A stretch of DNA of 64,000 bases, taken from assembly GCF_004214935.1 (NCBI RefSeq), contig NZ_SFCC01000001.1, forward strand, positions 310,001 to 374,000, written 5' to 3'. Both the position numbers and the translations under genes were made by a program. The stretch is from Amycolatopsis suaedae (GTDB lineage Bacteria > Actinomycetota > Actinomycetes > Mycobacteriales > Pseudonocardiaceae). Below are positions 52,118 to 59,878 of this stretch, one piece after another (positions within the stretch are counted from its first letter, which is position 1; the number at the start of each line of letters is the position of its first letter). Below the pieces are notes generated by a model. That model worked only from the letters and a program-made list of their open reading frames with translations, was not told where the DNA came from and did not search any database.

Positions 52118-53079
52118 AACGCCTGCTCGCGCTGTCCGCGGTGGTCCTGGTGGCGGGCTGCTCGTTCGGGGTCTACGACGTGCCGCTGCCCGGCGGCGCC
52201 GATCTCGGCGACCGTCCGTACCGGGTGACCGTCGAGTTCGCCGACGTGCTCGACCTCGTGCCGCAGTCCGGTGTCAAGGTCGGCGACGTGCCGGTCGGCA
52301 GGGTGGACCGGGTCGAGCTGGCCGACGACGGCCGGACGGCCAGGGTGACGTTGCTGGTCAACGGGAACACCCCGCTGCCAGCCAACGCCGTCGCCCGGCT
52401 GCGGCAGTCCAGCGTGCTCGGCGAGAAGTTCGTCGAACTGGACGCACCGGCCCAGCCCGCGCAGGCCAGGCTCGCCGACGGCGCGGTGATCCCGCTGGCC
52501 CGCACCAACCGCAACCCCGAGGTCGAGGAGGTGCTCGGCGCGCTGTCGCTGCTGCTGACCGGCGGGGGAGTGGCCCAGCTGGAGAACATCTCCCGGGAGC
52601 TGAACGCCGCCTTCCACGGCAACGAACCGGAGATCCGGTCCCTGCTGGCCACGATGAACACGTTCGTCAGCGGGCTCGACGCGCGGCGCGGCGAGATCAC
52701 CAGGGTGCTGGAGAAGGCCGACGCGTTCGCGGCCCGGCTGGCCGGGCGGCGCGGCGACATCGCCAACCTCATCGACAACCTCGGCGGCGGCATCGCCGTG
52801 CTCGCGCAGCAGCGGGAGGCGTTCGTGCGGATGCTGACGTCGCTGGGGTCGCTGGCCGAGGTGGGCACCACCACGGTGAACCGGGCGAAGGAGGACCTGC
52901 TGGCCGACCTGCGGGCACTGGAGCCCACGCTGCGCAAGCTCACCGAGTCCGGGCAGAACCTGCCGCAGGCCATGGAGATCCTGCTGACGTTCCCGTTCAC
53001 CGACCCGGTGCTGGATGGCATCAAGGGCGACTACCTGAACCTCTACCTGACCCTCGACACGGCGACGGGTGGCCGCTGA
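52114..53079 (+). CDS. mceE: Mce family protein E, lipoprotein
   Basis: 321 residues. The signal peptide ends in the lipobox VLVAGC, so unlike the other five this member is lipid-anchored (LprN-like), the hallmark of MceE. The MCE domain is FADVLDLVPQSGVKVGDVPVGRV. The long helical region ends FPFTDPVLDGIKGDYLNLYLTLD, the conserved MceE C-terminus. GTG start after GAGGGAGG. Confidence 0.92.
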   Translation: MKRLLALSAVVLVAGCSFGVYDVPLPGGADLGDRPYRVTVEFADVLDLVPQSGVKVGDVPVGRVDRVELADDGRTARVTLLVNGNTPLPANAVARLRQSSVLGEKFVELDAPAQPAQARLADGAVIPLARTNRNPEVEEVLGALSLLLTGGGVAQLENISRELNAAFHGNEPEIRSLLATMNTFVSGLDARRGEITRVLEKADAFAARLAGRRGDIANLIDNLGGGIAVLAQQREAFVRMLTSLGSLAEVGTTTVNRAKEDLLADLRALEPTLRKLTESGQNLPQAMEILLTFPFTDPVLDGIKGDYLNLYLTLDTATGGR

Positions 53080-54131
53080 TGCTGACCAGGTTCGTCCGGA
53101 TCCAGGTGATCGTGTTCCTCGTGCTGGCACTGGCCGGTGTCGCCTACGTCGGCGCCCGCTACGCCCGGCTGGACGCGTTGTTCGGCGGCGCGGGCTACCA
53201 GGTCCGGCTCCAGCTGCCCGACTCCGGCGGCGTGTTCACCAACGCCGAGGTCACCTACCGCGGGGTGGGCATCGGCAGGGTGGGCGAGCTGCGGCTGGTG
53301 GACGGCGGCGTGGAGGTCGACCTGCACATCGACGACGACGCCCCCGCCGTACCGGCCGACCTCGACGTGGCCGTCGCCAACCGGTCGGCGGTCGGCGAGC
53401 AGTACCTGGACCTGCGGCCGCGGCGGGCGGGTGAGCCGTTCCTCGCCGGCGGCGCGGTGATCCGCCCGGCCGCGCCGGTGCTGCCGCCGCCGGTGGACAG
53501 CGTGCTGCTCAACCTGGACCGGCTGGTCGAGTCCGTGCCGAAGGACGAGCTGCGCACGGTCGTCGACGAGCTGTACGACGCGACCGAGGGCGCCGGTCCG
53601 CACCTGCAGACGCTGCTGGACACGACGGCGTCGGTCACCCGCGCCGCCACCGAGCACCTGCCGCAGACGCTGAGCCTGATCGCCGACGCCGGCCCGGTGC
53701 TGCGGACGCAGGCGGACATGGCGGGCGCGCTGTCGTCGTTCGGCACCAACGCGAAGCTTGTCGCCGAGCAGCTGACCCGGTCCGACGGCGACATCCGGGC
53801 GCTGATCTCGTCGGCGCCCGCCACGGCGCGGCAGGTGAGCGCGCTGCTCGCGGAGAGCGGCCCCGGACTGGGCACGGTACTGGCGAACCTGCTGACGACG
53901 TCGAACGTGCTGCTCACCCGGCAGGAAGGGGTGGAGCGGCTGCTGGTGGTCACGCCCGCCGCCGTCGACGCCGCCGGGCGGATCCTGCGGCCGGAGGGCA
54001 CCAGCGCCGGCCTGCAGACGACGTTCTTCACCCCGCCGCCGTGCACCCGCGGCTACGAGGGAACGCCGTACCGCAACGGCCTGGACGTGTCGCCGGCGCC
54101 GCTGAACACCGCGGCTCGGTGTACCGGATGA
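53079..54131 (+). CDS. mceF: Mce family protein F
   Basis: 350 residues. Anchor (RIQVIVFLVLALAGVAYVGARY), MCE domain (LPDSGGVFTNAEVTYRGVGIGRVGEL), helical region, and the C-terminal FTPPPCTRGYEGTPYRNG typical of MceF. Last member of the six-protein set. Coupled to mceE by a TGATG overlap. Confidence 0.92.
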   Translation: MLTRFVRIQVIVFLVLALAGVAYVGARYARLDALFGGAGYQVRLQLPDSGGVFTNAEVTYRGVGIGRVGELRLVDGGVEVDLHIDDDAPAVPADLDVAVANRSAVGEQYLDLRPRRAGEPFLAGGAVIRPAAPVLPPPVDSVLLNLDRLVESVPKDELRTVVDELYDATEGAGPHLQTLLDTTASVTRAATEHLPQTLSLIADAGPVLRTQADMAGALSSFGTNAKLVAEQLTRSDGDIRALISSAPATARQVSALLAESGPGLGTVLANLLTTSNVLLTRQEGVERLLVVTPAAVDAAGRILRPEGTSAGLQTTFFTPPPCTRGYEGTPYRNGLDVSPAPLNTAARCTG

Positions 54132-54145
54132 GGAAGGTGGCCCCG

Positions 54146-54649
54146 ATGCGAGGACTCGTCCTGATCGCGGTGGTGTGCGTGGCGCTGGCAGGCGGGTTCG
54201 CCGGCTGGAGTGGCTGGCGGTGGTGGCAGGCCGAGTACGGCGGCACGGCGGTCGCCGCGCGGGCCCGCGACGACGCGATGGACGCGGGCAGGCAGGCGGT
54301 CGCGCTGCTCAACACGCTCGACCACCGGGCCGTCGACGACGGCCTGCGGCGCTGGCTGGAGGTGTCGGCGGGCGCGTTGCACGAGGAGCTGTCCCGCGCG
54401 CAGCGGGACGGCCGCGAGCGGCTGGCCGGGGCCCGCACGGTCACCGTCGGCACGGTCGTCGACGCCGCCGTCACCGAGCTGGACGCCGCCGCGGGCACGG
54501 CCAGGATGATCGCGTCGGTCGACATCCAGGTCACCCCCGACGGCGGCCAGCCGACCACGAAACGTGCCCGCCAGCAGGCCGACCTGGTCCGGGTCGGCGA
54601 CACCTGGAAGCTCGGCGCGCTCGGCCAGGTGCCGACGAGCCCGGTCTAG
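54146..54649 (+). CDS. Mce-associated membrane protein 1
   Basis: 167 residues. One transmembrane helix near the N-terminus (MRGLVLIAVVCVALAGGFAGW), then an alpha/beta exported domain with ARDDAMDAGRQAVALLNTLDHR, the pattern of Mce-associated (Mas) proteins. These stabilise or assist Mce complexes in mycobacteria. Start ambiguous: ATG 54146 has GGAAGGTGG just upstream, while ATG 54128 overlaps the mceF stop by 4 bp and would add six residues. Confidence 0.85.
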   Translation: MRGLVLIAVVCVALAGGFAGWSGWRWWQAEYGGTAVAARARDDAMDAGRQAVALLNTLDHRAVDDGLRRWLEVSAGALHEELSRAQRDGRERLAGARTVTVGTVVDAAVTELDAAAGTARMIASVDIQVTPDGGQPTTKRARQQADLVRVGDTWKLGALGQVPTSPV

Positions 54650-54660
54650 GAGGAAGTGTC

Positions 54661-55248
54661 ATGGTGCGTGTCCACGTCGCCGCCCGGCCGCCGACGCAGC
54701 GGGCCCGGGTGGTCGCCGGAACCCGCCGCCGGGTCCCGGTTCCGCCCCCGCCTCCGGCGAAGCCGGTGCGACGGTCGCCGCTGATCCTGTTCGCCGTCGC
54801 CGTGATCCTGGCCGCCGCCGGGGTCTGCTTCACCGTCGCCCGCACCACGGTGGCGAACACCGCCGTTGTCGACGCCGGTGCCACCGCCGAGGTCGGCGGG
54901 CAGGTCGGGCAGGGGCTGGAACGGGTCTTCACGTTCCGCTTCGACAACCCCGAGCCGACCCGGCAGGCCGCCGCCGAGCTGTTCACCGGCGACGCCACCG
55001 GGCAGTACGCCGGGCTGTTCGACCCGGCCGTGGCCGACGCGGCCAAGCAGCGGCTGGAACTACGGTCGAAGGTGGCCGTCGCCGGGGTCACCATGCTCAG
55101 TGGCGACCGGGCGGGCCTGCTGGTGTTCCTGGACCAGAGCATCACCAGGGGCGACACCGGCGCGACCCGCTCCGGCGGCGCGCAGCTGAGCGTCACCGCC
55201 GTGCGGGCCGACGGCCGCTGGCGCGTCGACACCCTGCAGGCCCGCTGA
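54661..55248 (+). CDS. Mce-associated membrane protein 2
   Basis: 195 residues. A basic and Pro-rich cytoplasmic N-terminus (RRRVPVPPPPPAKPVRRS), one transmembrane helix (PLILFAVAVILAAAGVCFTVA) and a C-terminal NTF2-like exported domain with AAAELFTGDATGQYAGLFDP. Likely partner of the Mce complex. The ATG follows AGGAGGAAG, which overlaps the preceding stop codon. Last gene of the operon; an A-type palindrome follows. Confidence 0.85.
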   Translation: MVRVHVAARPPTQRARVVAGTRRRVPVPPPPPAKPVRRSPLILFAVAVILAAAGVCFTVARTTVANTAVVDAGATAEVGGQVGQGLERVFTFRFDNPEPTRQAAAELFTGDATGQYAGLFDPAVADAAKQRLELRSKVAVAGVTMLSGDRAGLLVFLDQSITRGDTGATRSGGAQLSVTAVRADGRWRVDTLQAR

Positions 55249-55263
55249 GCCCGTGCCTAAAGT

Positions 55264-55284
55264 CCCCCAATGCCACATTGGGGG
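55264..55284. repeat. A-type palindrome, copy 3, between convergent units
   Basis: CCCCCAATG-CCA-CATTGGGGG, a single hairpin 16 bp after the mce operon and 30 bp before the PucR stop. Its place between two convergent 3' ends makes it a candidate bidirectional terminator. Confidence 0.8.
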
Positions 55285-55313
55285 CGCAACAGAAGCCGCA
55301 TCGGCGGCGGAGT

Positions 55314-56519
55314 TCACGCGCTCGCGGTAGTGGGCGTCAGCATCTGCCGGGCGCGCAGGGCGATCTCCAGCTCCAGGCGGGCGTGCGGGTCACGCAGCTG
55401 CGCGCCGAACAGCTTGTCGACCTGGCGCATCCGGTAGCGCACCGTCTGCGGGTGGATGCCCAGCCGCTCGGCGATGTCCGGCGCTCCGCCGGTGGAGTGC
55501 AGCCAGGTGAGCATCGTGGTGGCAATGCGGTCCTGCTGCTTGGCCGTCAGCCCGGCCATCGGCGCCAGGTTGCGGGCGAGCACCTCCGACAGCAGGAACT
55601 CGTCGGCGAACAACCACAGCGTCGGCAGGTGGTCCTGGCACCAGACGACCGGCTCGGCCGGGATGATGCCGCGCCGCACCAGGCTGACCGCCCGCCGGGC
55701 CAGGCTCAGCGACGTCGCGGCCGCCGACAGCGCCACGGCCGGACCGACGCAGGCGACCCGTCCGTCCAGTTCGGACTCCAGTCTTCGCATGTGCCGCTTG
55801 GGATCGGCGACGATCAGGCACGGTGTGTCGCCGTCGAGGTCGGCGAGCACGTCGTCGTGCGGGGCGGGCCGCGGCGCCTCCAGATCGTCGGGCATGGGGT
55901 CCAGCGCCACCACCGCCACCCGCTTCGGGACCGGCCACCGAGCCAGCGCGGCGAGCCGGCTGAGCCCGCTGCGGGTGACCGACGGGTCGGTCAGCAGCGT
56001 CTCGACCAGCCGCTTGCGATGGCGGTCGAGCACCTGCGTCGACTGGGCCTGCGCCTGGGTGTACCCGGCGACCGACTGGCTGGAGATCTCCTCGACGTAG
56101 GCGAAGATGCCCTCCGCGAGGACGCTGAACAACGGCACCGGAAGATGGTTGGCCTCGGCCCACGCGGCCACGTGCCGCCACGCCACCCGTCCGCCGATGC
56201 GGTAGGCGGTCTGCAGCGAGTCGAGGTTGCGGCCCGCGCGGAACTCCGCGCGGCCGAGCTGGCGGAACAGATCTCCCCAGCTGTCCTCCAGCGCGCTGCC
56301 GGTGCCGATCATGTCGAGCACCCGCAGCACGGACTGCTCGACGGCCGCGGTCATGATCGCGCCGAAGGAACCGTCGAGCGGACGGGCGTAGGCGGGGACG
56401 GACTCCTGGATCTCGGTGATCATGTCCCGGGTGAGCGCGCCGACCGCGGGGCGGAAGCGAGCGGCGAGGTCCCGGGGCACCGAGGCCCAGAGGGGGCGGA
56501 CTCCCAGTTCTGTGGACAT
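55314..56519 (-). CDS. PucR-family regulator beside the mce operon
   Basis: 401 residues. The N-terminal domain (ITEIQESVPAYARPLDGSFGAIM; AEFRAGRNLDSLQTAYRIGGRVAWR) is closest to that of the regulator at 22934. The HTH is LGIHPQTVRYRMRQVDKLFGAQL. It could control the mce operon, the divergent lipoprotein gene, or itself. A TTGTC-N7-GACAA site lies 150 bp upstream. ATG at 56519. Confidence 0.82.
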   Translation of the reverse strand: MSTELGVRPLWASVPRDLAARFRPAVGALTRDMITEIQESVPAYARPLDGSFGAIMTAAVEQSVLRVLDMIGTGSALEDSWGDLFRQLGRAEFRAGRNLDSLQTAYRIGGRVAWRHVAAWAEANHLPVPLFSVLAEGIFAYVEEISSQSVAGYTQAQAQSTQVLDRHRKRLVETLLTDPSVTRSGLSRLAALARWPVPKRVAVVALDPMPDDLEAPRPAPHDDVLADLDGDTPCLIVADPKRHMRRLESELDGRVACVGPAVALSAAATSLSLARRAVSLVRRGIIPAEPVVWCQDHLPTLWLFADEFLLSEVLARNLAPMAGLTAKQQDRIATTMLTWLHSTGGAPDIAERLGIHPQTVRYRMRQVDKLFGAQLRDPHARLELEIALRARQMLTPTTASA

Positions 56520-56835
56520 GGGTTTTCCCTCGCAACATCGGAAAAGAACCTGAACGCGGACGATAGGTTCGCCGTCGATCTTGGGTCAATCGGCTGCGGA
56601 GTTCGCCGTGTCATTCACTCGATCGAGCGTACGAGTTTCCGTGAAACGCACGAGGTCGGGCCGGATTCGTTGTCAGAAGCCGACAAACGCCGGTTGCGCG
56701 TCGTTCCGCAACGCCGCTTTGTGCGGGCCTGACAACAATTCCCCGCGAACCCGGCGGCTTCGCGCCGGTGTCTTGTCGCCTGTCCGGGCCGCTCAGTAGC
56801 TTCGCCGCATCGCCCTCACTGACGAAGGAGTCGCC
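56520..56835. promoter_or_regulatory. Divergent control region of PucR and lipoprotein genes
   Basis: 316 bp without a gene, AT-richer near 56520-56660. It holds the inverted repeat at 56670-56686, a further TGACAAC word near 56731, and AAGGAG at 56825 as the lipoprotein ribosome site. Confidence 0.5.
56670..56686. promoter_or_regulatory. Inverted repeat TTGTC-N7-GACAA, site 2
   Basis: TTGTCAGAAGCCGACAA. Arms and spacing are identical to the site at 24190-24206, while the seven central bases differ, as expected for a dimer operator. Both sites lie upstream of paralogous PucR genes. Confidence 0.5.
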
Positions 56836-57360
56836 ATGTTCGGACGCGTGCTGGCCGGTGTCGCGGTGCTGGCGGCGGTCGCCGGTTGCGGGGAGGCGGC
56901 GCCGGAGGGCAACGCGGCCGCGGTCGGCTGGGCCGAGCAGGTCTGCCGGTCCGTCGGCGAGGGCGCGGCCACACTGGCGCAGCCGCCGCGGCTGGATCCC
57001 GCCAACCCGGCACAGGTCCGCGACGGCATGGTCGGCTATCTCGGGCAGCTCGCCCGCGCGCTGGACACAGTCTCGCGTGGCCTCGGGACGGCAGGCGTGC
57101 CACCGGTGGCCGACGGCGCGGCCGCCGCGGCCGCGGCCACCACGACGATCGGGCAGACGCGGGCCGCGCTGGAACAGGCGCGGGCCAAGCTCGGTCAGGC
57201 CCCGGTGAGCGACCCGGCCGCGTTCCAGCGCGCGGTGGGCGAGGTCGGCAAGGACCTCGCCGCGCTGACCAACGTCGAAGGGCCGGTCAAGGACCTGCGT
57301 GCCAACCCGGAGCTTAACCAGGCGTTCGCCGCCGCGGGCTCCTGCAAGGCACTCGGCTAA
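56836..57360 (+). CDS. Small lipoprotein, hypothetical
   Basis: 174 residues. The signal peptide ends in lipobox VAGC, and the mature part is Ala-rich and helical (LGQLARALDTVSRGL; TTIGQTRAALEQARAKL) with two cysteines, resembling an extracytoplasmic helical bundle. The family is unknown. AAGGAG precedes the ATG. It is divergent from the PucR gene, which may regulate it. The stop overlaps the convergent ABC permease gene by 4 bp. Confidence 0.75.
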   Translation: MFGRVLAGVAVLAAVAGCGEAAPEGNAAAVGWAEQVCRSVGEGAATLAQPPRLDPANPAQVRDGMVGYLGQLARALDTVSRGLGTAGVPPVADGAAAAAAATTTIGQTRAALEQARAKLGQAPVSDPAAFQRAVGEVGKDLAALTNVEGPVKDLRANPELNQAFAAAGSCKALG

Positions 57361-58148
57361 CGACGGCGCAGATTGCGGGCCGCCACGGCGAATCCGAGGA
57401 CGGCGACGGCACCGACGAGTGCCAGCGCGACCCCGAGCGAGGAACCGGACGCCCGCCCGAGCGACAGATCCCGGGCGGCGTCGATGGCGTGGGTCAGCGG
57501 GTTGACCGTGGCGACGATCCGCAGCCAGCCCGGCATCAGCTCCACCGGCAGGTACGCGCTCGACGCGAACATCATCGGGAACAACACGAGAAACGACGTC
57601 AGCTGCATGACGTCGGGCCGCTGCTGCCAGGTGGCCAGCGCCACGAACAGCCAGCCCAGCCCCCAGCCGACGAACACCGCGAAACCGAGCAGCGCCAGGG
57701 TGGCGAGCACACCGGCCGGCCGGTAGCCGAACACCGCGAGCGCGGTCAGCACCGCGACGACCAGCTGCGCCGCCGACCGCACGGTGTCGGTGACCGTCCG
57801 GGCGATCAGCAGCGCGGGCAGGTCGACCGGCAGGGTACGCAGCCGTCCCACGAATCCGCTGTAGGTCTCCGCGAGGTGCCCGCTGCCCGACGCCAGCGCG
57901 CCGGCCAGCGCGATGTTGATCAGCGTCGCCGGGATGAGGAAGTTGACGTACCCGGCGTAGCGCACCATCCCCGGCAGCGTGCCGACCGCCTGGAACACCT
58001 GGCTGAACAGCAGCAGGATGACGATCGGCTGCAGCAACCCGGCGACCAGCAGCCTGCGGTCGCCGAGGCCGCCGCGCAGGGACCGCGCCGCCAGGATGCG
58101 TACCTGCGCGGCGAAGCCCGGCGGCCGCCACCGTTGCGTCGCGCTCAC
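57357..58148 (-). CDS. DrrB-like ABC-2 permease
   Basis: 263 residues with six hydrophobic helices. The ABC-2 family features LLVAGLLQPIVILLLFSQVFQAVG, the conserved loop VNFLIPATLINIALAGALASG, and LVLFPMMFASSAYLPVELMPGWL place it in the daunorubicin-resistance DrrB branch. With the ATPase it would export a lipophilic drug or lipid. GTG start overlaps the ATPase stop by 4 bp. Confidence 0.88.
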   Translation of the reverse strand: MSATQRWRPPGFAAQVRILAARSLRGGLGDRRLLVAGLLQPIVILLLFSQVFQAVGTLPGMVRYAGYVNFLIPATLINIALAGALASGSGHLAETYSGFVGRLRTLPVDLPALLIARTVTDTVRSAAQLVVAVLTALAVFGYRPAGVLATLALLGFAVFVGWGLGWLFVALATWQQRPDVMQLTSFLVLFPMMFASSAYLPVELMPGWLRIVATVNPLTHAIDAARDLSLGRASGSSLGVALALVGAVAVLGFAVAARNLRRR

Positions 58149-59071
58149 CGGACGCCCTGCTCGCGGTGCAGTGCCAGGTAGACGTCGGTCAGAGTCGGCT
58201 CGGCGACGGTGAGGTCGGCCGGTTCGATGCCGACCGTGTCCAGTGCCCGCACCACGGTCGTGACGTCGGCCGCCGCCGCGAGCGACACGGTGACCTGCCG
58301 CTCCAGCGGCGCCGCGGTCAGGCCGACCCGGCTGAACAGGCCTGCGGCGGAGACCGCCGTGCGGTCGTCGGCGAAGCGGACGGTCGCGGTGCGGGTGCCG
58401 ATGGCCGACTTCAGCTGCGCGGGAGTGCCGGAGGCCACCACCCGGCCCGCGCCGAGTACGACCACGTCGGTGGCCAGTTCGTCGGCCTCGTCGAGATACT
58501 GGGTGGTCAGCACGACCGTCGTGCCGTCCGCGGCGAGGTCGCCGACGAGGCGCCAGAGTTCGGTGCGGCCGACCGGGTCCAGTCCGGTGGACGGTTCGTC
58601 GAGGAACAACACGACCGGCCGGCCGACCAGGCTCATCGCCAGGTCGAGCCTGCGCAGCAGGCCGCCCGAGTAGGTCGCGGCCGGCCGCCCGGCGACGTCG
58701 CCGAGCCCGAAGGCCTCGATCAGTTCCTCGGCGCGGTCACCGGCCTGCCGCGGGTTCGCGCCGAGCAGCCGGGCGACCAGCACCAGGTTGTCCCGCCCGG
58801 GCAACGCCCCGTCGACGGCGGTTGCCTGCCCGGTCACGCCGATGACCCGGCGCACCTGCCGCGGGTTGCGTACCACGTCGAACCCGCACACCCGTGCCGT
58901 TCCCGCCGTCGGCAGGGTGCGGGTGGCGAGGATGTCGACGAGGGTGGTCTTGCCCGCGCCGTTGTGGCCGAGCACGCCGAGCACCCGGCCGGGCCCGGCC
59001 CGCAGCGTCACGTCGGCGAGTGCCTCGACCTGGCCGTAGCACTTGCGCAGGCCCACGACGTCGATCCGCAT
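58145..59071 (-). CDS. DrrA-like ABC transporter ATPase
   Basis: 308 residues. Walker A GHNGAGKTT, Q-loop around GVTGQATAVDGALPGRDNL, signature YSGGLLRRLDLAMSL, Walker B VLFLDEPSTGLDP and switch TTQYLDEAD. The C-terminal extension (LTDVYLALHRE) is typical of DrrA proteins. It energises the permease encoded next to it. ATG at 59071 after AGGAG. Divergent from a methyltransferase gene across a large inverted repeat. Confidence 0.9.
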   Translation of the reverse strand: MRIDVVGLRKCYGQVEALADVTLRAGPGRVLGVLGHNGAGKTTLVDILATRTLPTAGTARVCGFDVVRNPRQVRRVIGVTGQATAVDGALPGRDNLVLVARLLGANPRQAGDRAEELIEAFGLGDVAGRPAATYSGGLLRRLDLAMSLVGRPVVLFLDEPSTGLDPVGRTELWRLVGDLAADGTTVVLTTQYLDEADELATDVVVLGAGRVVASGTPAQLKSAIGTRTATVRFADDRTAVSAAGLFSRVGLTAAPLERQVTVSLAAAADVTTVVRALDTVGIEPADLTVAEPTLTDVYLALHREQGVR

Positions 59072-59104
59072 CCGCGCTCCTGCCGAATTGGGGAAATCCA
59101 GCCG

Positions 59105-59138
59105 ACAATACCGCCGGACAATGGTCCGCCGGTATTGT
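59105..59138. promoter_or_regulatory. Large inverted repeat between DrrAB-like genes and methyltransferase
   Basis: 15-bp arms (ACAATACCGCCGGAC and its complement with one mismatch) and a four-base loop. TATTGT hexamers at both edges could be -10 elements of the two divergent promoters, so one bound regulator would control both. No regulator gene is adjacent. Confidence 0.55.
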
Positions 59139-59239
59139 GGAGCACAATTCGTCCCGGCATTGTTGGTGAGATGACAAGTTTCCCGCGGCGTCGTGTCCGG
59201 GTTCTCCTCGGGCCGGGTTCCGCGGGCTATGCTCGGACG

Positions 59240-59878
59240 ATGTATCCCGCGCAGGACATCGAGATGAGCCGGATCGAGCGCCTCATGTGGGACGTGTACG
59301 GTCATGTGCGCGACCGCGGTGTTCCCGTTTACGAGGGCGGCGCGAGTGTCGCCGAGGCGACCTACCTGCGTGATCTCGCCCGGTCGTCGGAATCGGCGGT
59401 CGTCGCCGAAATCGGGTTCAATGTCGGCTTTTCCGCTATCGCATTTCTGGAGAGTTCCGCCGAGGTGCGGGTGGTGTCGTTCGAACTGGACCTGCGGCGC
59501 TCGGTGGAGCTGGCGAAGGATTTCGTCGACGAGCGGTATCCGGGCAGGCACGAGCTGATCGTCGGCGACTCGGCGCGGACCGTCCCCGGCTACTCGGGCC
59601 AATCGTGTGACCTGCTGTTCGTCGACGGCGGGCACGACTACGACATCGCCTATGCCGACATCGTCAACGGCCGCGGTATCACCCGTCCCGGCGGGCTGGT
59701 CGTCGTCGACGACCTCGTTCCCTGGTATCCCTGGGGAACCGGGCCGTACCAGGCGTGGCAGGAGGCGGTGGCGCGCGGTTACGTGGAACCGGTGGAGCGC
59801 TTCGTCGACGGCCGTCCGGTCGAGGTGATCGAGCCGCCGGGTGACCGTGCCTGGGCGACCGGCCGCTACGTGCCGTAG
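59240..59878 (+). CDS. Class I SAM-dependent methyltransferase
   Basis: About 212 residues of the Methyltransf_24 type. SAM-binding motif VVAEIGFNVGFSAIAFL, acidic residue in VVSFELD, DLLFVDGGHDYDIAY and VVVDDLVPW. Resembles O-methyltransferases or the small CmcI-like group. The ATG at 59240 is chosen because TATGCT lies 5 nt upstream (leaderless pattern). An upstream ATG at 59171 would add 23 residues rich in Arg. The 3' end overlaps the next convergent gene by 13 bp. Substrate unknown; co-regulation with the divergent exporter is possible. Confidence 0.75.
   Translation: MYPAQDIEMSRIERLMWDVYGHVRDRGVPVYEGGASVAEATYLRDLARSSESAVVAEIGFNVGFSAIAFLESSAEVRVVSFELDLRRSVELAKDFVDERYPGRHELIVGDSARTVPGYSGQSCDLLFVDGGHDYDIAYADIVNGRGITRPGGLVVVDDLVPWYPWGTGPYQAWQEAVARGYVEPVERFVDGRPVEVIEPPGDRAWATGRYVP

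Noticed and set aside
57357-59071. DrrAB-like genes as resistance genes of the lipid-synthase cluster
   Set aside because: They are on the opposite strand, beyond the mce operon, and have their own divergent control region; no link can be shown.
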